Part shown: positions 12,545 to 25,300 of the stretch, piece after piece
Numbering within the stretch: position 1 is the stretch's first letter
Layout of the letters: each line of letters starts with the position of its first letter
From: Epiperipatus broadwayi
Taxonomy: Eukaryota > Onychophora > Udeonychophora > Euonychophora > Peripatidae
Direction of reading: 5' to 3'
Assembly (NCBI GenBank): GCA_028023455.1
Contig: JAQFVV010006246.1
Span: 4,978,363 to 5,042,362, forward strand
Length of the DNA stretch: 64,000 bases
Made by a program: the position numbers and the translations under genes
Notes under the pieces: generated by a model
Database searches by the model: none
What the model was told of the DNA's origin: nothing
Seen by the model: only the letters and a program-made list of their open reading frames with translations

Positions 12545-14480
12545 CAAATCATCATCATCAACAAAAATTATCATTCCTCTGCAGGATGAAGGTCCCTCCA
12601 AGTTTAATCCATCTTCTCCGATCTTTAGCTTCTCTTCTCCACATCATTCCTGCACACTTTCTTATTTCATCCATCCATCTCACATGTGGTCTCTTTCTGG
12701 GTCTTTTACAATCTCTTGGCATCCAGTTTAATATTTCAATTGTCCATCTACTATCATCTCTTGTAGCAATATGTTTAGCTCAACTCCATTTCAATCTTTT
12801 AATTTTTTCAATGACATTTGTAACACCTGTTTGTTCTCTTATCCATATATTGCATTTTCGATCTCTTCTTGTTACTCTCAACATGTATATTTCTATACTT
12901 CTTTGAGTGGTCTGAAGTCTTTGAATTGCTCTTCTGTTAAGTGTCTCAGATCCATAAGTAAGAACTGGTAAAACACGTTTATTAAAAATGTTCCTTTTCA
13001 AACACATAGGCATATTTCATTTTAGTATCAAGTTATTTCTACCAAAATCACTCCAACCAAGTTTAATTCTATGATTAATTTCATCCATTATATTTCTATC
13101 TGTATTAATAATCTGACCAAGGTATTTATAATTGTTAACTTCTTCTAACTCATTACAATCAATCTTTATTTTCATATTTTGAGAAAATCCATTAAACATT
13201 ACTTTAGTCTTTTTAACATTTATCTTTAGTCCTACTTTCCTACTTTTATCTGATAACTCCTGCAACATTTCCTGCAGCTCTAAAGCATTATTTGCAAAAA
13301 CAACTACATCATCTGCAAAATCTAAATAATCTCCATTTATTTTCACTCCTTTAGCTTCCTATTGTAATCCACAAAATACTTGCAGCACTGCTGTAAAAAG
13401 TTTTGGAGATATGGAGTCACCCTGTCTTACACCATTCTCAATGTTGACTTTCCTATGTAATCTAATTGTTGCTGTTGCATTTTTATAAATATTCTTTAAA
13501 ATATGACTATATCCTGTATCTATACCTTGATAATCCAATGCTTTAATCACTGAAGAAATGTTTATAAAATCAAATGTCTTTTCATAATTTACAAATCCAA
13601 AGCATAATGACAACTCATATTCATTTGTCTTTTCTGTAACTTCTCTTAATACCTGGATATGATCTACTGTACTAAAACCACCTTTAAATCCAGCTTGTTT
13701 TCTTGGTTGGTGGAAATCCAATGTTCTCTGTAGACGAGTTGTAATTATCTCAGAAATTTTTTTGTATAAAACTGATAAAAGGCTGATAGGTCTATAATTT
13801 CTAATATCTTCTTTGTCAACCTTTTTAAATATTAATATTAATACTGTATTCTTCCAATCATCTGGTACTTTTTTTATCAATTATAATTCCATCATTACCT
13901 GGAGCCTTTCCTTTCTTCATAAATTTAATTGCATGTTTCACTTCTTTATTTAAAATTCTGGGCAATTCAGAAGATGTAATAGATATAGGAAGTACTTGTT
14001 CTTTATTACTATATAATTCGTGATAAAAGTTTTCTATCCATTTCATGATGTCATCTCTCTTTTTAGTAAAATAATTACATCTTTTTTTCTTATTGCAGAT
14101 ATAAATTTCCTACCAATACCAAAATGTTGTTTTACACTCTTGAGACTTTTATTCTCTTCTATAGCTTTCCTTGCTAGTTCACAGTTATACTTTCTTATAT
14201 CATATTCAATTCTTTTCCCCACCATTTTACAAAATTCGAGATATTCAATCCTTTTTAATGCATCATTTTTGTATATCTTTATATTCCTTCTTTTTTTCAT
14301 AAATTCTCTAGTCTCAGTGGAAATTTTATTGGTCAATTGCTGCTTTTTTCTACTAGCTATCTTTGTTGCAGTTTTTAAAAATGTATCAGTTACAATGTTA
14401 AATATCCAACTAGTTTTGTATTTCCATCTTTTAGTTTTAGAATATAATAAAATATATAAAAAATATCAATGATGTTTTAG
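12545..14480 (-). pseudogene. RTE-type non-LTR retrotransposon, RT region, broken (copy 1)
   Basis: On the minus strand, broken frames read in order. 14336-14043 is a linker rich in Lys/Glu. 14046-13858 holds FMKKGKAPGNDGI, the start of the RT. 13880-13359 holds [28 protein letters not shown], a degenerate palm (FVNYEKTFDF for FxDFEKAFD) and [12 protein letters not shown]. 13346-13017 holds the catalytic [12 protein letters not shown] and [11 protein letters not shown]. 13013-12780 holds [17 protein letters not shown]. The 3' end runs into a (TGATGA)-type tail at about 12553-12570, typical of RTE elements. The endonuclease is absent (5' truncated near 14480). At least three frame breaks are present. 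A closely related second copy lies at 34316-35592 in the same orientation. Confidence 0.88.
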
Positions 14481-16221
14481 ATATGTACATTTTCTATATT
14501 AGTGATCACAAACTTAGAATCTGTTTGATGATTTTAAAAGACTCTCCAAATGGGTCACTGCACAATTAGGGCTATTATTAAAAAACTTATGTGCTCATTT
14601 TTGGTGGTAGATATGATGAAAATTATACACGGATCTTTTTTTTTTTTGCTTATTAGCTTTCAATAATCTTTATATATTCAATGTGTGGCTCAAAGATGCT
14701 AAAAGATTAGATCCTCCTGATATAACCTTCACAATGATTTTAACATTCTAATATGTATACTTAAAAAAAAATTAGCAATTGCAGAATATTGCAAACAAAA
14801 AAGAACATGATATTTAGAAATAAAGGGGCTCTCTGTAAATATCTAAAAATTGATTGCTTACAATTATTTTAAAATCATTATTCATTAACTTAAAAATTTC
14901 ATTAGCTATTATTACTGTTTAGAATTTGTGATCAGACATATTGAAGTCTAAATTAATATCATGTTTTTTTACACATGAAATTTTTTTTAGGAGAAGGTAC
15001 AGCAAAAGCTATATAAAAGAGAAATTTTGTTGTGGTCAGCAATGAATTATGATATTTTTATTTAGGCAAGTATCTATTCTGATATCCCCTTTTTAGTTAC
15101 CTTTCAAACTTGATGATGCCTTATAGATTAGTGAAAGTTATTAGCTGCAATGAATGTTTATGAATGTTTATTGCATTGTTCCTACTCATCATATACTGTT
15201 CATAGTAACTTGTGTTTTTAAAATTGTCAGGAAATAAATATAATGGTTTGTGACTGCACCACTCTCCATTATATCCCTAATGTTTTTCTGTTACCAAATG
15301 TATCACAATACACTGAACTGAGGTTTATCACATGAAGATTGAGACAATTGCTTGAAAGGTTATAATTTTGACATTTTTTGAAATATATTTAACTACCATG
15401 CAGCTGTTCTGGCTTACTTATTTTTAGTTGTGTTGCAACAACCCTAACATTTCTATTTTCACAATCTATTGATATAAGCATGATTTCACTGTTATATGTA
15501 GAAATCAGTACATATGTAGTATATTATATATGATCATAAAATGTGTTGTAATTTATTCAAGATTTAGTTTTTCATTATATTAGTTTAGTTTTTAGCTTTT
15601 GCTTTTAAAAATATTTTTTTTATAAAAAATTTAATTAATCCTTTACTGTAGATTTTAAGAAAGCAGTTTTAAGTTATACAAATCACACACATATAATATG
15701 TAGATAGATATGTGCTTATATGTAATTATCACAAGCATGCAGACTGTTTTTAAAGTGTGCAATTTAAATTTTAGTAACTTTGGATAAACACATGATAAAA
15801 CAATCCTTTAAATCGTTTTTAAAATGATAATTTTTTTTTTTTTTATTCATTTGTTTGAATTCCTGTATAATTTGTCTTTATTGTGCTAAGCATGATTATA
15901 TAGCCATTATTAAACTTGCATTTAGACAAACATAATACATCATTATAATATTTGTATTTGTTTTTTGCTTTCATCATTGTTACTTAGCTGTGTGTTCAAA
16001 AATATATTTTACTCAAAGTTATTTTAATACTGTATATTAAATTAACCTTCATGTTACTATCTTATAAATATAATTTATTAATATGAACACATTCAAATCC
16101 AAAGCTGCCTTAATTTAAAATTACCGCAGACTTTATAAGCACTTTATTAACATGAATAAAAAAACATATATGAATGGATTAATTATAACATTTACTTTAT
16201 CATTTAGTTTATTTTTTTTAG
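14481..16221. other. AT-rich sequence up to the first TRMT1 exon seen
   Basis: No gene was recognised. TGTGTGGCTCAAAGATGC near 14683 could be the continuation of the hAT scrap at 12385 on the far side of the RTE insertion, but the match is short. Confidence 0.4.
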
Positions 16222-16370
16222 GCTTTAAGAATTATTTTGCAATGCATTGAAGCACAAGCCAATAAATATTCTCGATATATTGTACCAGTGTTATCTCTAA
16301 GTGTAGATTTTTACGTCAGAGTATTTGTCCGAATCTATACTAGCCAGGCTACTGTTAAACAAACAGCAAG
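16222..16370 (+). CDS. TRMT1: TRMT1 exon (first seen in window)
   Basis: The exon starts after a T-rich tract ending TTTTTTTAG and ends before GTTAGT. It reads [19 protein letters not shown] and continues [18 protein letters not shown]. This is the end of the methyltransferase domain, just after the family's conserved HEM-ALRI junction. The reading starts in phase 0 and leaves two bases (AG) that make Ser with the first base of the next exon. The exon upstream must end in phase 0. Confidence 0.95.
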
Positions 16371-19300
16371 GTTAGTTTATTTTTATTTATATAAATATTA
16401 AATTAATCTTATATATTAAGCTTCACTTTTCTATTTAGCTGTAAAGGGACAAAAATAAATAAATTAAAATCTGGCAATAGAAGAGCATTTGGATCTATGA
16501 TCACAGAAATGGAACAGGAATTTAATGTACCCTCTTAATCTGATATATTTGGTAAGCTAAGTAATAAATTATTAAATTGATGATGTAATAATTTATTCTT
16601 CACATTATATATATATATATATCAGAAAATGAATTAACTGAGGGAATGAATTTTTGTGATATCTTTAATGGAGAAAAAATTTGTAAAAATATTAAAATTA
16701 AATAATAGCAATGTCACAGATATTCATCAAGGATTGCAGAAAATGTAATTATATTTTAATTTTTAAGGCACTTGCAGAACATCATCTGAAAGGATGAATC
16801 AATTTAAATACTGTTATCTAGAAACATTTAAATCAAAACTTCCCAAACTTTAGCATGCAGGCTGGATACACTCTGCAATATGATTCATCCAGCCTTCTGC
16901 CATTTGTTTTTTTTTTAAAGAAAATTTATTCATATAAACAGGAAGAAATTAAATAATGACTATAAATACAAAATTTTTTAAGAAATATTATTATTTATTT
17001 TCAAATTTTTTAAATATATTTAAAAATTTTAACAGAAATAGTATAAGGAGTTATCATTATCATAAATAAAATATATTGTTTATTTGGGTGACATATATTA
17101 GCATCTTATTTATTGTTTTTCTTTATAAACCAAATAATTCCAAAAAATAATGTGAATTATTCACAGTTAATTCCATTTTCGTTAATAACATATTAGAAAA
17201 TAAGTTATTGTCTAATTATGAAAAACCTCTATCTATTTATTCAATAGGCACAAGCTTCACTTTGGTTCTGTGTTCAGTTCAAACATTAATTTTGAAGAGA
17301 TCACATTTAGTTTTTGTTGTCACTTTAATTTAAATATATATATATATTTATTTTCTTTAATTATGTTTTTTTTTCAATCTGAATAAAACAAGATATAATG
17401 TTTAAATAAATTTTTATAATTTTCATGTATAGGTATTTAAAAAATATATTTTAAAATTGAATATCTTTCCAAAAAATATTTTATTAAAAATTTATTGAAA
17501 TAAATAAATTTAAATGATACCAATCTTATATAATGTTGAAAAAAAAAGGTTGTGTATTTAAAGAATTCTGGCCATTAAATTATTTTTTTTATATAAAACA
17601 ATAAATGTGTATGTCTCATGTTTTAAAACTGTAGTGGTATTTAAAGAATATAATTTGAAATAATATTATGTCACAAGACATAATGCTACTAATTAAGTTT
17701 CAAGTTAAATTATGCAGAAGAAACAAATAGAAAAATTATTGATTTGTTTAAAAATCATTAACAACAAATGAAATAGTTTACCAATCAAAATTTAGATTTA
17801 ATTTATGGGCTTCCCAAATGGATGTGAAGAGGGAAGAGCTTTTATTTTTAGCAATTTTGTGAAACAAATCTATTGTAATTATAGAAGAGATATGTCCTGA
17901 ACAAGTTAAGAAATTTGCTATAGATTAATTCTTATCAATATTTACAAAAAGAATTGAAATATTGGTAGTAAATATAAAACATCCAATTCAAGTAAAGAGT
18001 TAAAGATTCTACAAATTTTTCAATACCATTTGTTATGTTCTTGGCCGTAATATTTAAATTAATAAATACACACAGTTTAAATAACTATCAATCTTTATTA
18101 ACTACTCCCCTTACCCAAAAAAAAAGCCCCCCCCCCCCCCCCAAAAAGGGGTTTGCCCCCCCAGGGGGCAGTCCGTAATTATAGCATTAGCCATAATATG
18201 ACACCATTAGATGAGTGCAAAAATATAACAATAATGGTTCATTTACAAATTATTCGTTGAGGGTGTGATTGTAAATTTTGAGATAACAAAAGAATTACTT
18301 ATATCAAAAAGCTTAAAAGATTGAATTACAGGTGGAAGTATTTTTAAAATGTGTCAGCAGTGATGGATGACTTGAATTGAAAATTGTTCTTGGCAGTTAC
18401 AACAGATGGTGCAAAAAAACATTTGTTATTATGAATTTTAGAATAATAAATCAGCTTAATAAATATTTTTTATAGAAAAAGCATTACAAAATCTATACAG
18501 TTCCAATGTATAATACACTAGTAATCATGTGGAAACTTTTTAGTATTCAATTTTATGACATTTGTAATTTCAATAATAAATTTTATTTAAATTTAAAATT
18601 AAATTAATATTTATATGAACAAAAATTGATTCCCAATTGATAATTATCAGATCCCAAATAGTTGCAATAACTTATCTTTTTTAATAGATATTTTTCAGCA
18701 TTTCAATGATTTGAAAAGATATTTCAGGAATATGATCAACTTATTATTGTATTATTTTATAACTTTAAGCTTTTGAAGTAAAATTTGGATTTTTTTTTCC
18801 CCACCTATTCCATGTTACAAAAGTTTTATCTACTCCAAAAAACTTGAGCTGAGTCAAGCCACTATGAAAAGGTATAAAGGTAGATATAATATAACTTAAT
18901 AGCACTAAGGCAGCTTTTGGTGAATTCTGAATCATAGTGTAGAAGAAATAAACAATACTGTTAATCAGATGAATATATAAAGGTTAGAAAATATGCAAAT
19001 TATTGCGGAGAGAAATGTAAATTTATAAATGTCAGATGTTCCATTTTTTTGATAGAGGGATGCAAGACTCTTTTCTGTTGAATGAATGTGGGTCTCTTGC
19101 AATAATCCTTGCCTCCTTGAATATTCTCTTTTGATCATCCCTCTCTGTGCAGATGGTTTTGACATTAGAGGGGGAAAAGATGTGTCCCATAACAAGTTCA
19201 TGATCCAGAAAAATTGACATATGTTCATGGTTTTATTTTGCCTTTTTATAAAGATGGCTATGCTGAGCAACTCATAGATCTATTGGCTCAAAATGCCCTT

Positions 19301-22300
19301 TAGTCCACCACACTGCAAACTGGGGAAGGGCATGAAATTTTGTAAGCTATTTGGGAGTGTGTTTAAATGGAGTTTTGTCTTTGGTGTTATTAAGCAGATT
19401 GTTAAGAGAAGGAAGTGATCTAAAAGCTACTTGAACTGTATCTGCACAAATTTTTTGAAGTCTTGTTGAAATATTAGGAATGTAAGGGAGGCTAATCCAT
19501 GGCTTGGACGGAATATCATTGCCAGGGGCTTTGTTAATATTCATATAATTTTTTTTTACTAAATTAATGTAGAATGATTGTAGCCAATGTCCGTAAGATG
19601 TTTTCTTTCTGTGTGAAAAATCCTTTAGCCCTGCCATTTTGTGTTTGAATAGAATGTTAGATTTGGGATCGATGGCTCCTCTAACTTGAATTGGTTTCAT
19701 AATCATTTTATACTGAAGTGTAGATTTGTTTCTTTGAATGTATAAATCCAAAAAATTTATACTTTGCTATTTATCTTCCACTTCCACAGTCTATTCAAGT
19801 GGAGATTCTTTATATAAAAATATAGTAAATTAAAATTTCTTTGCTGAAGATTTTATAAAAAATATTTAAATACTGCAAGAAGCCTTTTTGAAAGATTTAT
19901 ATTGATTTCAAAAACAATGTAAAAATGTTAAAATTATTGCAGAAGTCTCAATGTAATTATTACAAAAATTAATAGACTTTCAACAAATAATATGTTGAAA
20001 ATGTTATATAAAAATAAAAATTGTTTTATTCCTCACTTTTAAAATATGGACTTTTAAAAATTTTGCCAGAAAAATAGTATCCATTTTTGGTAATACATAT
20101 CTTTGAAATATATGAAATCAAAAATGTAATTATATATGGCAGATCAATATTCATATTTAACTTGATATTACAAAACTGAGTGAATCGAATATGCACGTCA
20201 TAATCAATAATTTTTTTCTTATGTACAATTAGTAAATGTGTACGAATTATTTAATTCATTTCATGGCTTTGAATTCAGGATTTCTAGAAAATTCATTTTC
20301 TGCAGCTAGCTAGCTAGTCAGCCATTCATTAGATAATTGTCTTTGCTGTTATTTTCCATAAAAGTTTTAGGATTTGTGATTCAAGCAGTGATCGAAATAA
20401 CAATAGTAAATAAATGTAAAATACTGCTAAACTGATAAAAATGAAGGTTGTATTTTTCTTGTTATCTGAAAGACCCAGATTATCATAGAATTTGATTTAC
20501 CTTCTACGTAAAAATAGTTACATAACAACTTTTTTAAAAATATTAGATAATTAGATGAGTTGGTTATCTCTGGATTACCTGAAAAGATTGTGATCTTTCT
20601 TGGAATGTGTGAATTTTTGATTTCATTAAAAATTGTAAACTATTATATATATGTGTTGCATGCACCGATAATGAAGTTAGTAAATATATTGTAACGGAAA
20701 TCCGCGACGATCGAAAGGCTTAAACTTCCCTTTTATATAGATATAATGGGGAATTCTTATAATTCAAGATCACCCACTTTCCGCTACCGCAAGCAGAGAG
20801 AAAATACGGACATAAACGAGTCTATATCCGCACTTGACCGAACCTGTATGCTATACGGGTATAGCCCCAAGTTATATTTCCCGGTCAACCTCCCGACTGC
20901 TGTAAGATTTAACAGAGTTGCAGCGCTTGGATAATTATAAATTTAATGGGATCAAATACTGCACCACTAGCTTCACGTGTTAATTAAGTACTCAAATGAA
21001 TAATAATTATCCCCAACCCTAAGATTATATTATTTTTTGGAAGTGGCGAAGAAAGAGACGAAACAGATTTTACATAAATAAAAGATATTTAATACAATAA
21101 ATTATACTAAAAGAAACACTCTAAATTATAAATACTCAATATAAAAAAAAAACAGATTATGCTATAATACTACAAAAAAATATAAATAAAATACAATAGA
21201 AGATTCTATAAATGATTGTAATCTTTGAAATAAATTATCCCTTTATAGTCATTCCAAATATTGAAAAGAGTCTAATTAAGGTCTATCTCATTATATGTGG
21301 GAATGGCAATTGCATTAAATTTAACGGTATGTGCACATAAGTTATATAAAATGTCTTATTCATAATTACCTAGGTGATAAAGTCTTTGAATAAACTTGGC
21401 GTCTTGCTGACCATCCCGTGGAATTTTTCCACTTCTTTAGTAGGGAACGGTCGCTCTTCAGTTAGATTTGATTGTTGGGACTCCTCTGTATTGTGGGCAT
21501 CAAGGCAAGGCAAAAACGCACTCTTCGGCAGGCGCTACGTCGGCAGTTGTTACATCGAGACGCGAACCATTATAGCACGGAAGTCTGGATCGATCGGAGA
21601 TCGCGACTGGCCCTTAGCCACACATCCTTGAAGCTTCCCTTAGATTATAGTTTGTTTTCATGTTCTCAAATTTAACTTTCATGTCTGCTTTCTCTTCTAT
21701 TTCTCTGCTTCTTATCAGAGCAGTGTCTTCACTCTAGTCTCGACCAATACTGTTTTTCAATTAATTAATTAATATCCTTTATTTATCAAATTCTTTCCTT
21801 ATCTTGATCTCCTGCTTGGTTTTTTCTTTCACACCTTTTTACTTTAAAAATGCTTTCAACAACTTATACAAAATTACTTTCAATTTGATACAATTTTATA
21901 ATATAATATTTTACATTTATTTATCAGTCACTTTCTTTAATAAAATTATTTCATTTTGACATGAAATAAACCTTACTCTCTTTATTCATACATTCACATA
22001 TGCATTTCATTTTCGTCAAAATGTGTAATTTTAAGAACAGATCTTTATCTTTTCGTTGCATTCTAAATTTTACTTATATTTTATTTAAACTTCCCAACTA
22101 TCACTTTTGTTTTTATATCATTAAGTTTTTATTTTATTTATATTTCATTTCTCATTTTTTTTTATTTTACATTAAACACATGATATCGATATTTTTAACA
22201 TTAATATTTCTATTCTTTTTTTTTTAAAATCTGAACTTTGAAGGGTAAAAAATAAGAATCGTTTCGATTCTAATTCCCTCTCTTTTTTACTTAAACATTT

Positions 22301-25300
22301 CTTTGTTTTGTAATTTTTTTTTAACTCACTTTTTTTTATAACCCAAGCACAATATTTACTCACTTTTTTTTATAACCCAAGCACAATATTTAATATTCTT
22401 TAATATTAAATATCTATATGTGTGACCGCAGTATGTGCGATCATCACATTACATAATTAGACGCAAGATATTAATTTAGTTTAAATCTAAGAGTATTGAT
22501 TTATTTTAGCTAAGTATGAGAGCAAGAAATCTTTTGAAAGTGCTTAGCTAAAATAAATCAACATTCTTAGATTTAAAGTAAATTAATATCTTGCGTCTAA
22601 TTATATATATTTACTAACTTCATGATCTTTCTTGAAGTAGTTATCTGTTCCACTCTATCAATCTTATGTAATAAGTATTAAAGTATTCTGTTCTATTAAA
22701 AGTAATGTTTTTTATCGACATTTTTTAAAAAAAAAATTCTCTGAATACAAGCAGTAATACAAATCTTATGGTGATTTTATTGAATTTAGTAATAATTTGC
22801 ACTTATCATTGACTACATATTCTAGAACAAATTTTTAATTTCACAATATATGCTTAGATCTTTATTATTATTATCATTAAGTGATGCATTAATGATTATA
22901 AGAAGTCTCTCTACAATAGTTCAGAGACGTTTTCCCTGACATATTGTTGCAGCTTGCTGCTGAATTTTTTTTTAAAAACCTTGATTTTTTTTTATTGGAT
23001 ATGTAATTTGCATATACTTACTTGTACATATAATTTATAATATATTTGTTTAACATATCAAAAGGAAAAAATATGAGTTATGAAGTTTGCTGAAGTCAGA
23101 ACTCATGATAATACAAAAAGCTGTATCGGATTCCCAAAAGTTGGATGATTTTCTCATATTTGCCAGTCTTTCTTAAATTTACTTTCTCGCATCTCAAAAA
23201 CGCATTGTTACTTTAATTTGTCCTCAGCTAATTTTTTTTGCAGAAACCAAGAAACAAGATAACTTTTTCAAATATTTTAAGAGATCTTTTGCTATTTAAT
23301 TTTTGATTAGATGGAGTTTTTTAAATGACTATTCAATCAGTAACTATCTTTGCTCACTTATCTTGATTTCTCATGTCTTTATCTATCAGAAGGATTATTG
23401 CAGTAGCAAACCCTCCATACAGTAATGGTGATCATGCGATGCCATAGCAGTTTAATAAGGATTATTGCAAAGAAATGAACAAATATTTTTTTAAAAAATT
23501 ACATTTCAATGAATTACATAATATTACTAAGTTTAAATAAATGATTTTCTGAGCAAAACTTATATTCTAATATTTTCCAGTTGCCAGATTACTTGTTATG
23601 CAGTTTGCTGAGATTTATTGTTCTTTTGTATTTGCTTTCATAAAGTTATCAGCATAGTCTGTGTATTTGATAGCATTGGTGATTTGCATTCATTTTTGTA
23701 AGAATGTTTTTATTCAGATTAAAAATCAGATTTTGTAAAAAAAAAAAAAAGATTTAAAGCTAGTTTTTGTTATAAATTGATGATTTATTTCTATTATTTA
23801 AATACTAGTCAAGGTGTATCAATATCTCTATGAATTAATCAATAAAAGGGAATTGTATAGATGCTTTTATTTTTTAAATTAATTTATGCCAATTTTAAAG
23901 TAACCTTAACGTTTAGCCACAAGTACAAGATGCATTTATAAACTAAAGTGATATATTGTAGTTAAAATTTAAATTGAATGAAGCCAATATTTAAATAACA
24001 TAATGCACATAGTTTTCACGGTGAATGTAATTTCTCTAATCTGTTATTATAACATTTTTAAAAGAATGAATTATGATATGTTTAGAAAAAAAATTTTTCT
24101 TTCATGAGACAAGGATATAGATAAGTAATAATAATAATAATAATTAAACTTTTGCACATTTGTTTTCATTTAATTTACGCATTTTATAAAAATAAAACTT
24201 ATGGAAATTGCTTTAAAAATAAAAAAATTTTATAATCAAAAGATGTGAAAACAAAAGGGAATAGAAGAATTTTAGTATTATTAAATTCATCAATGGATGA
24301 CAATATTCTATGAAAATGAAATAAAATAAATAAAGCCTAGCAAAAAAAATAATAATTACCATAACAACCAAATATATATATATCTAAAGTAATCCAAAAG
24401 AAATATAGGATAGAAATATTATTCTAATGCCAAAAAAATTACTTTTGGAAAAAAAAAAAAATTGGAAAAACAAAAGATTGCCAGTGTTTTTGGAAACTTT
24501 TTAGTACAAAAAGAGTGAAAGTATATTTTTGATTTATTTTAGAGCAGGATCCCCAATCTTTTTGCACTTAAGAGCACATTCTATAATACCGCCCAGATGG
24601 CAGCCACCATTTATTTTTCAATGTAAATTTATAGTTGGATATTGTTAATAATACACATAATGTACAAAAAAATATTTATTTGAGTACAATATAATACAAT
24701 AATTTATAAAAAATTTTAAAAATTAAATTTATTTGTATCAGATAAATAATTTTTTTATCGTGTTCGGATAGCGGCGGGCACACGTAAAATGGTCTGCGGG
24801 CATAGAGTTGGGGACCCCTGATTTTAGAGCATGCTAGATTTTAATTAACAAAGTACATTTTTATGTGACTCCATACTAAGGTAAAAGGTATAATAGCCTT
24901 TAAACAGTCATTGCAGAGCAAAGTCTTCTCCAGTAATCCTTCATGGAATATCAGTGAAGGACAAAATGTTAGTCATTAGGTTTTTCAAATATTGGATGAT
25001 GAGAATTTTAATATTTTCTAGTTATTTTACTCTCATAACTAAGAATAGCTAAAGTCCCATTTTCTAGCAGTTTAAGATGGAATTGCATTGTCTGTGCAAA
25101 GAAAAATCAGGAGGCTTGTTCAGAGGCTGATAAAAAATATTTTTCTATTTCCCTGGATTCAAATACCAGGTCACACTGATGACAGATGGATGTGTTATCA
25201 CTATGCTACAAGGCCATTCACATTAAAATTTCATATACAAAAATCTAAGTCTAGTTCTTAACATTTCACAATGTATTTTATTCTGTTGAAATGACAAATC

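Noticed and set aside
12499-12906. Plus-strand ORFs at 12499-12906 and 34270-34674
   Set aside because: Both are antisense shadows of the C-terminal RTE coding region on the minus strand.
14020-14472. 150-codon hydrophobic plus-strand ORF
   Set aside because: It is antisense to the Lys/Glu-rich linker of the RTE element. The hydrophobicity follows from the complement of Lys codons.
1-16221. Upstream TRMT1 catalytic-core exons
   Set aside because: I searched by eye for the ND.S, DPYGSP and CTDMA-type blocks on the + strand and found none. Very short exons could still have been missed.
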